Assembly (NCBI GenBank): GCA_963923035.1
Contig: CAWUKT010000065.1
Location: forward strand, 1-40,620
DNA length: 40,620 nt
Reading direction: 5' to 3'
DNA from: CAWUKT01 sp963923035
GTDB lineage: Bacteria > Bacteroidota > Bacteroidia > J057 > JADKCL01
Positions 32,801 to 40,620 of the stretch are shown here, piece by piece (position 1 is the first letter of the stretch; each line of letters starts with the position of its first letter). Below the pieces are notes generated by a model, which saw only the letters and a list, made by a program, of their open reading frames with translations, searched no databases and was not told the origin of the DNA. Both the position numbers and the translations under genes were made by a program.

Positions 32801-32925
32801 CGCGATCCATCGTTTCCGTACAAAGAGCTACCAATATAATGTTTACGGATGGAAGGTGGGCAATAATTCAGAATTGCAAGGCCATTTTCCCACTTTCTGA
32901 ATGGGCTTTGGAAACAAACCGACAG

Positions 32926-32956
32926 AAAAAACCGCCTTCCCTTTCGGGAAGACGGC
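32926..32956 (-). terminator. Terminator after the ALDH7-type gene
   Basis: Stem of 11 pairs including two G-U pairs (32931-32941 with 32946-32956), loop TTTC on the plus strand, followed by TTTTT on the minus strand. It is 31 bp past the aldehyde dehydrogenase stop. Confidence 0.85.
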
Positions 32957-32986
32957 TACAGGAATGTATGTGTGAGTCCTTAGGAC

Positions 32987-34534
32987 TTACAGATCAAATT
33001 TGATGCCCTGGGCCAGGGGCAATTCGCTGGACCAATTCAGGGTATTGGTCTGGCGGCGCATATAGGCCTTCCAGGAATCGGAACCGCTTTCGCGGCCTCC
33101 ACCGGTATCCTTTTCACCCCCAAATGCACCTCCGATTTCCGCGCCACTGGTCCCGATGTTGACATTCGCGATGCCGCAGTCGGATCCCTGGTGGCTCAGG
33201 AACAGTTCGGTTTCCCGCATATTGTTGGAGAAAATCGAGGAACTGAGTCCTTGGGCGACACCATTCTGAAGGCCAATGGCCTCTTCAATGGTGCTGTACT
33301 TCAAGAGGTACAGGATCGGCGCAAAGGTCTCTTCCTGAACGGATTCGTAGTGGTTTTCCGCTTCGACGATGGCCGGGACGACGTAGGTTCCCGTCTCATA
33401 GCCGGGGCCAGAGAGGACTTCGCCGCCGAAGACCAGGTTGCCACCTTCTTCCTGAACGACTTTCAGGCGGTGCTGCATGTTGTTGACGGCATCCGTGTCG
33501 ATGAGCGGGCCGATCAGCGTTTCGGGGCTGGTCGGATGGCCGATGCGGTCACGGAGGGAGCCGTAGGCGTTGACGATATTGTCGCGGACCTTCTCGTAGA
33601 TGCTGTCGTGGATGATGAGGCGGCGGGTTGAGGTACAGCGCTGGCCGCAAGTTCCGACGGAGCCGAAGATGATGCCGGGCAGGGCCAGGCGCAGGTCGGC
33701 GTCGGGGGTCAGGATGATGGCGTTGTTGCCACCCAATTCCAGCAAGTACTTGCCGAGGCGCTTCGCTACCGTTTCGGCCACGGCCTTCCCCATCCGGGTC
33801 GAGCCGGTCGCGGACACCATGGCCACCCGACGGTCGCCGGACATCAGCTGGCCGACCTCACGGTCGCCCACGATCATCGAGAAGACACCTTCCGGCACGT
33901 CATTGGCCTTCAGGACGTCCTGGATGATCTTGTGACAGGCCACAGCCGTCAGCGGCGTCTTTTCGGAGGGCTTCCAGACGCATACGTCACCACATACGGC
34001 CGCGATCATCGCGTTCCAGGACCAGACGGCCACCGGGAAGTTGAAGGCGGAAATGATGCCGACGATGCCCAGCGGATGCCACTGCTCGTACATGCGGTGC
34101 ATGGGACGCTCGGAGTGCATGGTCAAGCCATACAGCTGGCGGGACAAGCCGACGGCGAAGTCGCAGATGTCGATCATTTCCTGCACTTCCCCCAGGCCTT
34201 CCTGGTAGATTTTGCCCATCTCCGTAGAGACCAGCGTGCCCAATTGCTCCTTGTATTCCCGCAGCGCTTCACCAATCTGGCGAACGACTTCACCCCGCTT
34301 GGGAGCCGGCCACATCCGCCACTCGATAAAAGCGGCTTCGGCCTTCTCGATGACGTGGTTGTACTCATCCGCACCTGCCAGCTGAACGGAGCCCAGGAGG
34401 CTGCCATCCGCCGGAGACAGGACATTGTGGTAGTCGCCGCTGCCATGTCCGGATTCCAAACCGGTGAACCAGCAGGGATTTTTTTCCTCCAGGCCAAGGT
34501 CCTGAAGGTAATTTTGTGTTTTGACCAAGGTCAT
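32987..34534 (-). CDS. ALDH7-type aldehyde dehydrogenase (alpha-aminoadipic semialdehyde type)
   Basis: A 515-residue NAD-dependent aldehyde dehydrogenase of the ALDH7A1/antiquitin subgroup, which oxidises alpha-aminoadipate semialdehyde in lysine catabolism and may also protect against reactive aldehydes. Active-site Glu is E266 in LLELGGNNA and the nucleophile is C300 in GTCGQRCTSTRR. Long stretches match the subgroup (PAPKRGEVVRQIGEALRE, WHPLGIVGIISAFNFPVAV, SGAEIGGAFGGEKDTGGG). The lipoprotein gene lies 34 bp upstream, so they may be cotranscribed; a terminator follows. No other lysine-degradation gene is in view, so the physiological substrate is not settled. Confidence 0.92.
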   Translation of the reverse strand: MTLVKTQNYLQDLGLEEKNPCWFTGLESGHGSGDYHNVLSPADGSLLGSVQLAGADEYNHVIEKAEAAFIEWRMWPAPKRGEVVRQIGEALREYKEQLGTLVSTEMGKIYQEGLGEVQEMIDICDFAVGLSRQLYGLTMHSERPMHRMYEQWHPLGIVGIISAFNFPVAVWSWNAMIAAVCGDVCVWKPSEKTPLTAVACHKIIQDVLKANDVPEGVFSMIVGDREVGQLMSGDRRVAMVSATGSTRMGKAVAETVAKRLGKYLLELGGNNAIILTPDADLRLALPGIIFGSVGTCGQRCTSTRRLIIHDSIYEKVRDNIVNAYGSLRDRIGHPTSPETLIGPLIDTDAVNNMQHRLKVVQEEGGNLVFGGEVLSGPGYETGTYVVPAIVEAENHYESVQEETFAPILYLLKYSTIEEAIGLQNGVAQGLSSSIFSNNMRETELFLSHQGSDCGIANVNIGTSGAEIGGAFGGEKDTGGGRESGSDSWKAYMRRQTNTLNWSSELPLAQGIKFDL

Positions 34535-34568
34535 AAGCTATCTTCTTCCTTTATCTGAATGTATTCTC

Positions 34569-35174
34569 TTATTCGGCACCAGCAGCCGAGGCTTCGATGA
34601 TCACACCGTCGGCCATGAAGGTGATTCGCTCTTCCGGCTCGGTGATCGCTTCAATTTCCTCTTCGGAAGCCTTGTTGTCTTCTGCCAGGTGCTTGAGCTC
34701 TTCCACGGAGACGATTTCGCGGTAGGCCCAACCTTCTACAACAGCTTCTTTATCGGTGGAGTTGATCGGAACAAAGAACCCGTAGTCTTTGAACTTGACG
34801 GTCATTTCTTTTTCCTCGGCGAGGGGCATGGTCATCCAGCAGCCTTTGGCCTGGCAAACGGCGGAGATGTTGCCGCGGTACTTGACCTGGATGCTGTCGC
34901 TGTCGGCCAACAGGGTGAGGAGATCGTCGGCACCAACGGCACCTTCGGCTTCGATGGGCGCGCCAAACGGACCTACGGCGTCGGCGGGGGGCAATTCAGC
35001 TCCTGCTTCGGCGATTTCTTCTTCGTTGGCTTCATCGGTATTGAGTTCGGGGGCGGCTTCGTTTTCGGCGACCTCAGTGGTCGTTTCGCCCTCGTTGGTG
35101 CTGGCCTGATCAGATTCGCAAGCGAACATGAACACGCTCAGAACGAGGAAAGCAGAGAAAATAAGTTGTTTCAT
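34569..35174 (-). CDS. DUF4920 lipoprotein
   Basis: A 201-residue protein with a lipoprotein signal (MKQLIFSAFLVLSVFMFAC, C19 lipidated). An acidic low-complexity stretch follows (roughly 20-75). The DUF4920 domain (about 78-160: PFGAPIEAEGAVGADDL, VKYRGNISAVCQAKGCWMTM, VKFKDYGFFVPINSTDKEAVVEG) carries the two conserved cysteines of the V-C-Q-x-K-G-C-W-M motif, which suggests a metal or redox site. The frame is open to 35330, but the lipoprotein start at 35174 is clearly right. Function unknown. Confidence 0.88.
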   Translation of the reverse strand: MKQLIFSAFLVLSVFMFACESDQASTNEGETTTEVAENEAAPELNTDEANEEEIAEAGAELPPADAVGPFGAPIEAEGAVGADDLLTLLADSDSIQVKYRGNISAVCQAKGCWMTMPLAEEKEMTVKFKDYGFFVPINSTDKEAVVEGWAYREIVSVEELKHLAEDNKASEEEIEAITEPEERITFMADGVIIEASAAGAE

Positions 35175-35217
35175 AGTCGACATTGAATTTGAGGGCAAAG
35201 ATACGAATAATGGGAGC

Positions 35218-35257
35218 AAAAAAGAACGGCGCCGAACCTTGATTGGGTCGGCGCCGT
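35218..35257 (-). terminator. Terminator after the cytochrome c peroxidase gene
   Basis: CGGCGCCGA pairs with TCGGCGCCG (35227-35235 with 35248-35256), a 12-base loop partly paired, then a T-rich tract on the minus strand (35225-35215). It is 22 bp past the stop at 35279. Confidence 0.8.
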
Positions 35258-35278
35258 GCAGAAAACGGGAAGTAAATA

Positions 35279-36625
35279 TCAATTGCAACCGAGGTCGGCC
35301 CGGCTGACGGGATCGCTGTTCGGGAAGCACTGCCCACTCGGCGTGGAGTACGGCACGTGGCGCTGAAGACGGTCGTCGTACAAGCCCGTTTCCAAGAACC
35401 GCACCAGATCAGCGACTTCATTCGCGCCCAGGTTCAGAGGCTGGAATTCCTGGGCCAGGTTGCTGACCGGAACATTCCGGTCCTGGGGCACTCCGGCATT
35501 CTTGTACTGGACCACGCTCTGCAAGGAAGAAAAGGTCGATCCGTGGCCATAGAAGCCCATGTCCCGGAGGTTGTACAGCTGCGGCACCTTGAAGGCGTAC
35601 ATGTCTTCCTGGTTGCCGGTGAATCCGCCCCGTCCCAGGTGCGCCTCGTGGGTAGGATCGCTCCCGATGATTTCTCCTCCGAGCAACGCATTCATCCCAA
35701 TCGCGTGGAATTCATCGCTGTTCAGGGCCGGGCCATTGTGGCAGGTATAGCAACGGGCCTTGCCGAAGAAGAGAAGGGCACCATTCTTTTCCTGGTCGTC
35801 CATCGCATTGACATCGCCCCGGAGCCACTTCTGGAAGGGCGCCTGAGAGGCCAACAGGGTCCGTTCGTAGGCCGCAATCGCCAAACCAGCGTTCTCAGTG
35901 GTCACGCGCTGGGACTCGGGGATATTCGGGAAGGCATCCCGGAACAGCTGCCGGTAGGCAGGCACCCGTTGGAGCAGGTCGGGACCCACTTCCTGGCGGT
36001 GAACCGTCAGTCCGGCAATGGCCTGGGTTTCGGGCCCTTCGTAGCCCAAATTGTTGTTGGCGATGGGCGTGCCGTAGGCCCACAGATTTTCGGTGCCTGC
36101 ATTCGGTCCCACTGCTCCAAACTGGCCATTCCAAAGGGATACTTTTTGGTAGGCCGCGTTCAAGGCGGTAGGGGTTCGGATGGGTTGCACGTCTATGGAG
36201 TCAAGGATGTAGTTGGGATCGGCCCGGCGGGCTTCGCCGAAGATGCCAAACCCGGAACCACCTTCCCCGATGCCCTGGACGCGGCCAGCACTGAAGGCCG
36301 CCTGGACGTGGTGGCAACTGGCACAGGAATAGGTTCCGGCGCCTTTGGACAGGCGGGGATTCGTGCCAAGAGCGGTTTCGTGGAACAGGAACTTACCCAA
36401 TTCTACTTTTTCGCGGGTGATGGGATTGCGGGGATCGGCGGGGATGGACCGCAGATCGCCGTCGGTGGGAAGTTGGTAGTAGCCTCGGCCAGCGCCTCCG
36501 GAAGCGTCCCGCAGGGCTTGGTCCAACAGGGTGTCGATTTCCTCTTGAGGGTCAACCCGACAACCTGAAAAAATCAAAACAGCGCAAAGAGCTAGCCAGC
36601 CTCCTTTGATTGAGAAGCTTTTCAT
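35279..36625 (-). CDS. Di-haem cytochrome c peroxidase (MauG/CcpA family), lipoprotein
   Basis: A 448-residue periplasmic haem protein that reduces hydrogen peroxide or acts as a related oxidase. Two CxxCH haem sites are present: CASCHH (101-106) and CYTCHN (292-297), in the N- and C-terminal cytochrome domains. The N-terminus has a lipobox (LIFSGC, C22), so it is likely lipid-anchored. The connecting segments (ITREKVELGKFLFHETAL, FYGHGSTFSSLQSVV) follow the family. It is monocistronic. The exact electron donor and substrate are unknown. Confidence 0.9.
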   Translation of the reverse strand: MKSFSIKGGWLALCAVLIFSGCRVDPQEEIDTLLDQALRDASGGAGRGYYQLPTDGDLRSIPADPRNPITREKVELGKFLFHETALGTNPRLSKGAGTYSCASCHHVQAAFSAGRVQGIGEGGSGFGIFGEARRADPNYILDSIDVQPIRTPTALNAAYQKVSLWNGQFGAVGPNAGTENLWAYGTPIANNNLGYEGPETQAIAGLTVHRQEVGPDLLQRVPAYRQLFRDAFPNIPESQRVTTENAGLAIAAYERTLLASQAPFQKWLRGDVNAMDDQEKNGALLFFGKARCYTCHNGPALNSDEFHAIGMNALLGGEIIGSDPTHEAHLGRGGFTGNQEDMYAFKVPQLYNLRDMGFYGHGSTFSSLQSVVQYKNAGVPQDRNVPVSNLAQEFQPLNLGANEVADLVRFLETGLYDDRLQRHVPYSTPSGQCFPNSDPVSRADLGCN

Positions 36626-36765
36626 AATGTGTGTGATTAAACGGTACGACGAGGAGGCTCCTAAGAGCCGGTAGCTTGATACTACGTTACGGGATTCATT
36701 CAGGCAAGTTTTGGGCCAGAATGAAAATGATGATTGTTATCAGCAAAGAAAAGGGGGAGGGTAGG

Positions 36766-37473
36766 TTATAGGTCGAAGTTAAATCCGCGCTTGGTTAGTT
36801 CTTTATACGCCTCATTGTCAAATGAATACAGCTTTGCAGGTCGATGGGCAACCCCCTGTTGTCGTTCGTCCAGGCTCCGCAACAATCCCATGCCAAGAAC
36901 TTTCTTCCGGAAGTTCCGGGTGTCCAATTCTGTCTCCAGAAGTGTCTCATATAGTGCCTGCAACTCCCGCAGGGTGAATTTCTCGGGCAGCAATTCAAAG
37001 CCAATGGGCCGACGGCGGACCCGTTCCTGGAGGCGGTCCAGGCTTCCCCGCAAGATTTCGTCGTGGTCAAAGGCCAACGGCGGCAGGGATTTGACATCGT
37101 ACCAATCGGCTTGCTTGGCCCAGGAGGAGGCGCCAATGTTGAAAGATTCGATGTTGATGAGGGAATAATAGGCGATGGTAATGACGCGGCCGAAGGGGTG
37201 GCGATCGACCCGGCCGTAGGTGCTGACTTGTTCGAGGTAAACGTCAGAAAGGTTGGTGAGGTCCCGGAGAATGCGCTCGGCGGCGACATCCAGGTTCTCA
37301 TCGGGGTAGACCAAATCGCCCGGGAGGGCAAAGTGGCCCAGGTAGGGCTCGGCTCCCCTTTCAATCAGCAATACCCGTAGTTGGTAGTTGTCAAAGCCAA
37401 ATACCACACAGTCTACGGAAAACGCAGATTTAAAGAAGTCTTCAATTTCAATAGAATAATACGAGCCGGACAT
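36766..37473 (-). CDS. NrtR-like Nudix regulator (Nudix domain plus winged helix)
   Basis: A 235-residue protein. The N-terminal Nudix fold (about 10-130; SVDCVVFGFDNYQLRVLLIERG) has a broken Nudix box: where an active enzyme has RELxEExG, it has ERILRDLTNLS, so the pyrophosphatase is probably inactive. The C-terminal winged helix (about 150-235: FTLRELQALYETLLETELDTRNFRKKVLGMGLL) binds DNA. NrtR/AraR-like Nudix regulators of Bacteroidota control NAD or pentose genes, but no such target lies next to it. It is preceded by 163 bp of intergenic sequence. Confidence 0.85.
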   Translation of the reverse strand: MSGSYYSIEIEDFFKSAFSVDCVVFGFDNYQLRVLLIERGAEPYLGHFALPGDLVYPDENLDVAAERILRDLTNLSDVYLEQVSTYGRVDRHPFGRVITIAYYSLINIESFNIGASSWAKQADWYDVKSLPPLAFDHDEILRGSLDRLQERVRRRPIGFELLPEKFTLRELQALYETLLETELDTRNFRKKVLGMGLLRSLDERQQGVAHRPAKLYSFDNEAYKELTKRGFNFDL

Positions 37474-37548
37474 TTTTTCTCATGGATTGAACAGTAAAAG
37501 CAAGATATAGTTCAATCCACAAAATCCCAATTTCTTATTTCAAATGGA

Positions 37549-37607
37549 AGAAGAGGGGCAATTGAAACTGGCCCTCTTCCAACGAATAACCCCGCCGAGA
37601 GGCGGGG
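37549..37607 (-). terminator. Tandem hairpins after the M56 gene
   Basis: CCCCGCC/GGCGGGG with loop GAGA (37590-37607), followed on the minus strand by TTATTC, then a second stem (GAAGAGGGGC with GCCCTCTTC, one bulge, about 37549-37580). They are about 30 bp past the stop. Either could end the blaI-M56 transcript. Confidence 0.6.
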
Positions 37608-37636
37608 CATTCACTTTCAATTTTCCAAAGTTCAAG

Positions 37637-40024
37637 TTATCGTTCAATCTCGGTTTTCACCGTGTTCTTCCGTTTTTTGAAGTTGATCTCCACAAAGTCC
37701 TTGGAATCAACCGGGATGTCCATTTCCCGTTCGATGAGTTCCATGTATTTCCGGTGGGTCGACTTCGCCTGGCGCTTGCCATTGATAAAAAGTTCTTCGT
37801 TGTTGATTTTCAAGCGGAAGGACTCATTGTCGTCGGCCAATTCGTCGCGCTCCAAGGCGCGGCGAAGAGAGTTGACACCTCCGGCCAGCCGGGTGCCTTC
37901 TTCCCGTTCCCGGGCATCACGACGGCGTTCCTCGGCTTCTTCCTGGCGTTCCATGGCCCGCTCCATCGCATCCTGAGCCCGCTCCTGGGCCATTTCCGCC
38001 CGTTCCAACTCCCGCTCCATTTTCCGCATTTCCACTTCTACTTCCCGCTCAATTTTTTCGCCCAATCGTTCCATCTCCCGCTCCAAGCGTACGATTTCGC
38101 CTTCCTCAAACATCCGGGCAATTTCCACCCCGATTTCTTCTCCCATCCGTTCCATCTCTTCCGCAAATTCTTCCCACTGCTCTCCTTCTTCATTCCATTC
38201 CCGCGAGAATTTGTCTTCCATTCGCTCCCCAAACCGCTCGCCCCATTCTTCCATTGCTTCGCCAAACTCTTCCCACGTCTCACCATCAAAATGAACCTCG
38301 ATCCGACTGCCCCACTCTTCCATTTCATCCTCGAAGTTTTCCCATTCGCCTTCTTCAAATTGCTCCTCAAAGCGCTCGCCCCACTCTTCCATTTCCTCTC
38401 CGTAGGCTTCCATTTCGGCCTCGTAACGCTTCATGGCTTCTTCGTCGTCTTCCATATTCGCGGGCGGAGCCGGAGGGGTGGGCATGCCCTTAAAGTCAAT
38501 CTTGGGCAGGGCTGGCATCGGAGGGATTTTGCCGACGCGGGGCATATTCGGCATGTTCAGGGTGATATGACTCATTTGCGTGTTGCCCCCCGATTGGCGA
38601 CGGATCACCAAGCGGTCCATTTCAGATTTGTATTGATCGAATTCCTCGCCAGAGACTTGCTGGCCATTCTTGGTGATGCTGGCGATGCTTCCATTGCTGT
38701 CGAATGAGACCTCGACATTCTCCCCGTCCATGACCATGATGATCTTGGTGATCGGGCTGTCCTGAGCGGTAGTGGGGAGGCTGGCAAAGAAGGTTTCGAA
38801 GTCAAAGTCGTCGTTCTCGCCATCGAAGAAATCAAAGGAAAACGCGTGAGCATCGGAGGATTCCTGGTCATTGGAGCCTTCGGAATCTCCATTTTCGTCG
38901 CCGGTATGCTGATCGCCATCCTCCCACTCTTCCAGCGGCGTTTGCTCCTCGGCGAATTGCAATTCAGGGGCAATCTCGCTCAGGAAGGGGATCGACGCCT
39001 TGATCTGGTCCTTGGAGGTGGTGGTGAGCATGAGGATGAGGAGCATGGTGAACAGCCCCAGGAACAGACCCCGGGTATAGCGCCGCTGCGTGGGCACTTC
39101 CGATCCGGTGATGCGCTGAATCCGCTCGAAGAGCTTGCCGCCATTGGCCCGGAGGGCCAGGCGAGGACGGTCGCTGCGGAAGACTTCCAGGTTGAGGAGG
39201 GCCCGGGCGTAGACCATGCTGTTGTTTTTGACGTCCAGGACGATCTGGTCGCAGGCATTTTCCCGCTCTTCCCGCACCATTTTGCTGACAAACCAGACGG
39301 CCGGATGGAAAAAGAGGAGGATTTCAGCCATGCTCTGGAGCACATTGACCAGGTAATCCCAGCGGCGAACGTGCGCCAATTCGTGGGTCAGGATGCACTC
39401 GACCTGCTCGGTCGTGAGTCCGCTGAGCAGCCCGACGGGCAGCAGCACCATCGGCTTGAAGACGCCGGCTACCAAGGGGCTGTCAATCAACCGGCTCTGC
39501 TTGAGCTGAACGCTCTGGCGGATGCCCATGCGGTCCATGAGTTGCTCGAAAAGGGCCTGGACTTCAGCGGGTACCTCGACGGTTTGGCGGCGACGGAGGC
39601 GCTGCACCTGGTAGAAGCCGCCGACGAAGCGCAGGGCAAAAAAGCTCGCTCCGATGCACCAGAGGCCGAAAATGAGGTGGGCGTACTGGTTGAAGAAGGC
39701 GGTGATCTGCTCCAGCAGGGTGGTTTCAGAGGTGGCCACCGGCAGGAAGCCGATGCCGCTCAGGGTCGATGCGAGTTCGGTCGCGGCGGGTTGGGCTGCG
39801 GCCGGTTCGAAGAGGTAGAAAAAGGTCCCGACGGGCAGGGCCAACATGAGGCCGAGGGCTCCCGTGGACAGTGCGTACCGCAGGCGGGCGTTCTTCCGCT
39901 GAACGAACAGCAGGGTGATCACCAGGAGGCCGGTGATGGCCGCCAACTGCCAAATGGAGTGCATCAGGGTCTCACCGATGGCAGCGGCGAGGTGCTGGGG
40001 TATGATAGATTCGAGGGATTTCAT
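37637..40024 (-). CDS. BlaR1-like M56 membrane metallopeptidase with long Glu/Trp repeat tail
   Basis: A 795-residue sensor-peptidase. Residues 1-335 form the M56 domain: membrane helices at about 22-40, 55-72, 115-133 and 318-334, and the zinc site H214-E-L-A-H218 with the third ligand in EERENACD. The partner BlaI repressor precedes it with a 4-bp overlap, so the pair forms a regulatory operon in which the peptidase cleaves or inactivates BlaI after a signal. In place of the BlaR1 penicillin-binding domain the rest is an acidic region (360-420), a short domain (425-480) and then a very charged segment (524-710) with repeated WxxFxEEMEEWGxR units. A short C-terminal domain follows (735-795). 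Confidence 0.9.
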   Translation of the reverse strand: MKSLESIIPQHLAAAIGETLMHSIWQLAAITGLLVITLLFVQRKNARLRYALSTGALGLMLALPVGTFFYLFEPAAAQPAATELASTLSGIGFLPVATSETTLLEQITAFFNQYAHLIFGLWCIGASFFALRFVGGFYQVQRLRRRQTVEVPAEVQALFEQLMDRMGIRQSVQLKQSRLIDSPLVAGVFKPMVLLPVGLLSGLTTEQVECILTHELAHVRRWDYLVNVLQSMAEILLFFHPAVWFVSKMVREERENACDQIVLDVKNNSMVYARALLNLEVFRSDRPRLALRANGGKLFERIQRITGSEVPTQRRYTRGLFLGLFTMLLILMLTTTSKDQIKASIPFLSEIAPELQFAEEQTPLEEWEDGDQHTGDENGDSEGSNDQESSDAHAFSFDFFDGENDDFDFETFFASLPTTAQDSPITKIIMVMDGENVEVSFDSNGSIASITKNGQQVSGEEFDQYKSEMDRLVIRRQSGGNTQMSHITLNMPNMPRVGKIPPMPALPKIDFKGMPTPPAPPANMEDDEEAMKRYEAEMEAYGEEMEEWGERFEEQFEEGEWENFEDEMEEWGSRIEVHFDGETWEEFGEAMEEWGERFGERMEDKFSREWNEEGEQWEEFAEEMERMGEEIGVEIARMFEEGEIVRLEREMERLGEKIEREVEVEMRKMERELERAEMAQERAQDAMERAMERQEEAEERRRDAREREEGTRLAGGVNSLRRALERDELADDNESFRLKINNEELFINGKRQAKSTHRKYMELIEREMDIPVDSKDFVEINFKKRKNTVKTEIER
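37895..38455 (-). repeat. Degenerate Glu/Trp/Met repeat tract in the M56 protein
   Basis: Residues 524-710 hold several imperfect units of about 20-33 residues such as WENFEDEMEEWGSR, WEEFGEAMEEWGERF and WEEFAEEMERMGEE. This is a highly charged coiled-coil candidate, probably in the periplasm after the last membrane helix. Confidence 0.7.
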
Positions 40025-40404
40025 TGCTCTTGCTGGTTTTCAAGTTCATCGAGGTAGGCCCGGATTTGGCTGAGTTCTTCCGGGCTGGCCTTGTGGTTGC
40101 CCAGGGCCTGCATGACGAGCTGCATGGCCGATCCTTCAAACGTGCGCTCTACAAACCGGTCCAGCATGGCCTGCTGGGTTGCCGACTGGCTGATTTCAGC
40201 CTGGTAGATATGGGTCTTGCCCGATTTTTCCCGGGACAGCAGCCCCTTCTCGTGCATGATCTGCATGATCTTCAGCGTCGTGGTATAACCGACTTCCCGC
40301 TTCCGGCTCAATTCTTCATTGACCTGACGGACAGTCGAGGGACCATTCTTCCACAGGCTCTGCAAGACCTCATATTCTGACTCGGTGGGTTTGATGGGTT
40401 TCAT
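40021..40404 (-). CDS. blaI-like: BlaI/MecI-family repressor
   Basis: A 127-residue winged-helix repressor of the BlaI/CopY family. The DNA-binding part is TESEYEVLQSLWKNGPSTVRQVNEELSRKREVGYTTTLKIMQIMHEKGLL; the C-terminal half forms the dimer and contains the cleavage region of BlaI proteins. It starts at ATG 40404-40402 (MKPIKPTESEYEVL). The frame is open earlier but crosses its own operators. It overlaps the M56 gene by 4 bp. Two palindromes upstream are its probable operators, so the operon is autoregulated. What ligand or damage signal the partner detects is unknown. Confidence 0.92.
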   Translation of the reverse strand: MKPIKPTESEYEVLQSLWKNGPSTVRQVNEELSRKREVGYTTTLKIMQIMHEKGLLSREKSGKTHIYQAEISQSATQQAMLDRFVERTFEGSAMQLVMQALGNHKASPEELSQIRAYLDELENQQEQ

Positions 40405-40419
40405 AGTAGAAATATTTAT

Positions 40420-40435
40420 TACGAAGCGCTTCGTA
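40420..40435. promoter_or_regulatory. BlaI-type operator 1
   Basis: Perfect 16-bp palindrome TACGAAGCGCTTCGTA, just downstream of the predicted -7 element. Confidence 0.75.
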
Positions 40436-40437
40436 TG

Positions 40438-40468
40438 CAAGTATATACGAAAGGGTTCGTATTAACAA
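40438..40468 (-). promoter_or_regulatory. Promoter of the blaI-M56 operon
   Basis: On the minus strand TTG (40468-40466) and TATACTTG (40445-40438; TAnnTTTG with one mismatch) are 20 bp apart, the Bacteroidota sigma factor spacing. Operator 2 fills the spacer. Confidence 0.55.
40446..40461. promoter_or_regulatory. BlaI-type operator 2
   Basis: TACGAA-AGGG-TTCGTA, the same half-sites as operator 1, with a centre-to-centre distance of 26 bp. It lies between the -33 and -7 elements. Confidence 0.7.
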
Positions 40469-40620
40469 GGGGCGGTGGGAGATTTTTCGAAAAAACAGCC
40501 TCCTCAGAGCGTACAGGCCACTTATTGCTCGATTTAATTTTCGGGTGGTCGTGGAGAAGTAGGGGGTAATCGAGTAGGAAGAAAACAGGAGGAGTGATTC
40601 TCCCGTTTCCTGTCCTCTCA

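Noticed and set aside
38846..40057. 403-codon frame on the plus strand
   Set aside because: Antisense to the M56 gene with its clear HELAH zinc motif.
1..40620. CRISPR arrays, tRNA or rRNA genes, insertion sequences, phage genes
   Set aside because: No direct-repeat-spacer array, cloverleaf, transposase or integrase was seen on reading; a tRNA scan would settle the RNA genes.
40462..40620. Edge sequence with small palindromes (for example TTTTTCGAAAAA near 40482)
   Set aside because: Too short and too close to the window edge to assign; no gene start visible.

Overview
The window looks like a chromosomal segment of a Bacteroidota bacterium, most likely Saprospiria (Lewinella/Haliscomenobacter-like), with moderately high GC. 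The evidence is the Bacteroidota division-cluster order (mraZ to ftsZ, with murC next to ftsQ), an FtsZ ending in NSFLHDNVD, promoters of the TAnnTTTG type, MurE with a DNPR (meso-DAP) motif, and Saprospiria-style families (DUF4268, DUF4920, OmpA with thrombospondin type 3 repeats, cargo-like proteins with VQR/FQLK leaders). No tRNA, rRNA, CRISPR array, insertion sequence or prophage was seen. Layout: 1-325 is the 5' part of a Gly-rich RRM RNA-binding protein. 715-1660 holds two single-domain response regulators. 1698-4277 (minus) is an overlapping run: hypothetical protein, glutamine amidotransferase (pabA/trpG), alpha/beta hydrolase, CBS-ACT protein. 4643-7473 has two hypothetical proteins and an M15-type peptidase with an export-like leader. 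7700-11489 is housekeeping: an OmpR-type regulator, uracil-DNA glycosylase, PhoH, SAM hydrolase and an ABM-domain protein. 11616-13708 carries a secreted hypothetical protein, a ClpS-like adaptor and a second cargo-like protein. 13821-29278 (minus) is the uninterrupted division and cell-wall (dcw) operon: mraZ, rsmH, ftsL-like, ftsI-type PBP with PASTA, murE, mraY, murD, ftsW, murG, murC, ftsQ, ftsA, ftsZ. Most junctions overlap or abut. The operon is preceded by a 10-bp-periodic MraZ-type operator array and a TAnnTTTG box, and ends in a strong terminator. 29856-37473 holds accessory genes: zinc-ribbon protein, DUF4268 protein, OmpA-family porin, ALDH7-type aldehyde dehydrogenase, DUF4920 lipoprotein, di-haem cytochrome c peroxidase and an NrtR-like regulator. 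37637-40404 is a BlaI/M56 sensor pair with two clear operator palindromes in its promoter. How the genes work together: the dcw operon makes peptidoglycan precursors (MurE, MurD, MurC, MraY, MurG), and its other products polymerise septal wall (FtsW with the PBP) and assemble the divisome (FtsL, FtsQ, FtsA, FtsZ). The BlaI/M56 pair probably senses envelope stress. The M15 peptidase and its partner at 12.6 kb look like orphan cargo of an extracellular contractile injection system encoded elsewhere. The items most worth a second look are the two cargo-like proteins, a PDZ-like periplasmic insertion in MraY, a second MraZ-box-like array pointing away from mraZ, and the tryptophan/glutamate repeat tail of the M56 protein.
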